NCBI RefSeq assembly: GCF_013373865.1
Contig: NC_050473.1
Coordinates: 2,914,001 to 2,978,000 of the forward strand
Origin: Monomorium pharaonis
Lineage: Eukaryota; Arthropoda; Insecta; Hymenoptera; Formicidae
Direction: 5' to 3'
DNA length: 64,000 nt
Of this stretch, positions 62,397-64,000 are shown piece by piece. How positions within the stretch are numbered: position 1 is the stretch's first letter; every line of letters begins with the position of its first letter. The translations under genes and the position numbers were made by a program. The notes under the pieces were generated by a model. That model did not search any database. It had not been told where the DNA came from and saw nothing but the letters and a program-made list of their open reading frames with translations.

Positions 62397-64000
62397 AAGT
62401 TAGGAGGGGGAAATTGCGGCGATTATGAGACGTAATTCGTCTCATAATAAGACGCCATTGTTGAAGCAACCCCCGAGGTAGCCGCGTTACGTATGCATTA
62501 GCCGGGGCGAGTAGTTTGCATACGCAGGGCGGAGCAGCGCGCACCGACACGTGTGCGCGATCCATCGTTTTCCGTGACGCAAAGTGACCACACGCACATT
62601 CACATGCTCCCACACACACAAAGTTGCACGCTCATTCGTGACACCATCTTCGGATACTTCGCACTTCAATCCCTCCGTCTTTCTCGCGCGTACACGCACA
62701 TGATCGCTACACCTGACGCGAAACAATGCGAGATATGAAACTCACGCAGGCGAGTGGTTTAAAAAAAGGGTGCGCCTCATTGTCGCGTCTCGCGGGGGCC
62801 GCGCCGATACGATGCGGCGACGAGGGTGAGTACCTCCCGCCGCCGTAGTAATTATCATGTCGCACGTGGCAACGAAACCGCTCGTGGCAGCTATCGACTG
62901 ATCCGAGGAAGACTAAAGCGATAACGTCCGAATTATTGAACGGGTTTACTTGGAAATTGCCGAATTAATTAACGATAACAATTAAGAGAAACCTGTCAAT
63001 ACTTCGTTAAAGGCGGTATTTGTCGAACGATACGAATGATAAAAATCGATTTGCAACGTAGTAATATATCGATATAATTCATTGCTGTACGACCGGCTAT
63101 CGGCGGAAATGGCAAAACGCACGGAGACATTTGTGACCACTGATGTGATATACTTTTCGCAGTCGAGCACTGCGAAATTGATATAAGCTGTTCGACGCGG
63201 CAAAAGGGCGCCGGGTAAATAATTCATAGTACAACCTTTCCGGTGACATGTGGGCTCAAACGTGATGACGAGCGGTGTGGCTTAGGATAAGGGTGCTGGT
63301 GATTTGTCCCAGCAAGCATGATGCACTTTCGGTGCACTTCACACCCCAATAACTCACTCGCCTGTAAATTTTTCCTCCTCAACGCGCGGACGCCACGACG
63401 CGACGCTACGCGACGCGGAATTTCATCCGATATAAGCAATTTATGAGGGGGGGACGGCGCTCTCTTCGTCTCCCGCGTGGAAATTTGTCACCGACGGCCG
63501 GGTTTTCAGGATGAGAAAAGGACCCGCTCGTCGCGCTCTCGCCCCGCGGCGTAGAGAGCTTCGAAATTATAAATTGGTAGACGTTTAGAACCGCGAGAGA
63601 TATCGCGTCTCCGTCTCGAAAGTGACGCGAGACGAAAAATGCATCTTCGCGCACTATTTCTCCAGAAGCGCAAGCGTACATTTCGCATTTCAGAATATCA
63701 CACGAGTACTTCGAACACACAATTACACAAAAAGCATTTTGTCGCGCAATTAATATCGCTAGAACTTAAGACACGGTATAAATATTCAGTTGCAGCACGT
63801 GGTCAATATTCGTTCGATTTTACAGTGTCCGCGACATCCAACGTCTCTTTCCTTTCTCTTTCTCTTTCAAGCTGTCAGTCTCGAACGTCTACGTGGATAA
63901 CTATCTTCATCTGTCCAACCAAACTTTGTCCAACGGCGGGGCTAACGCGATTTCAGTTCGCCGCGAGGCACCAAAAAGAGAATCTTGAATAAATTTATAG

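Larger units (their letters stand above)
46082..64000. other. Upstream intron or 5' flank of the CNG gene; no gene recognised
   Basis: The sequence before the acceptor at 46083 is presumably intron, since the first visible exon has no convincing start codon. No upstream exon ending in phase 0 could be identified. 47200-48100, 50200-51500, 52500-54500, 56700-57400 and 60600-61000 are AT-rich and featureless. A CpG-rich segment at about 62200-63600 is the most promoter-like sequence, without a clear core promoter. Open frames at 59385-59716 (minus) and 60173-60499 (plus) are unrecognised. Confidence 0.5.

Noticed and set aside
62813..62831. ATG followed by a strong GTGAGT donor (plus strand)
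   Set aside because: Only about four codons, with no matching downstream acceptor identified; coincidence is likely in CpG-rich DNA.

Overview
The window looks like nuclear DNA of an insect, most probably an ant or another hymenopteran. It has AT-rich introns that still contain abundant CpG, many long GA/CT microsatellites, widely spaced exons with GT/AG splice sites, and an arthropod-type Ty3/gypsy retrotransposon. There are no prokaryotic operons, ribosome binding sites, or recognisable tRNA or rRNA genes.

The host gene lies on the minus strand and encodes a cyclic-nucleotide-gated (CNG) cation channel subunit, closest in character to insect CNG-like (Cngl). Four consecutive coding exons can be placed to the base: 46081-45873, 36386-36120, 30811-29921 and 7258-6928. 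Their splice phases join without a break (2/2/2) and give 566 continuous residues: an acidic, serine-rich N terminus, a basic/alanine-rich segment, S1-S5 with the pore, then S6 and the C-linker. The cyclic-nucleotide-binding domain should lie below position 6928, probably to the left of the window; no exon for it was recognised in 1-6927. The start codon should lie to the right of 46081 and was also not identified. The introns are about 22.7, 5.3 and 9.5 kb.

The largest intron carries a complete Ty3/gypsy LTR retrotransposon (12117-17588) on the plus strand, antisense to the channel gene. It has two LTRs of 237 bp that are identical by eye, a 5-bp target duplication (AAAAA), a tRNA-Leu-like primer site and one intact Gag-Pol frame of 1443 residues. 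The domain order is SAP, Gag, two zinc knuckles, protease, reverse transcriptase, RNase H, DD35E integrase and GPY/F. The Pol stop codon is inside the 3' LTR. An N-terminal SAP-like DNA-binding motif on Gag is the least ordinary feature.

The rest is intronic or flanking DNA. It holds a small palindromic MITE (2723-2862), two notable hairpins (6760-6837 and 56167-56253), GA/CT, GACA and GT microsatellites, several short tandem duplications, and a few small ORFs of unknown meaning (20251-20451, 26562-26681, 26720-26827). Complementary GA and CT tracts in the introns on both sides of the transmembrane exon could pair in the pre-mRNA. I found no clear evidence of a wholly new multi-gene system.
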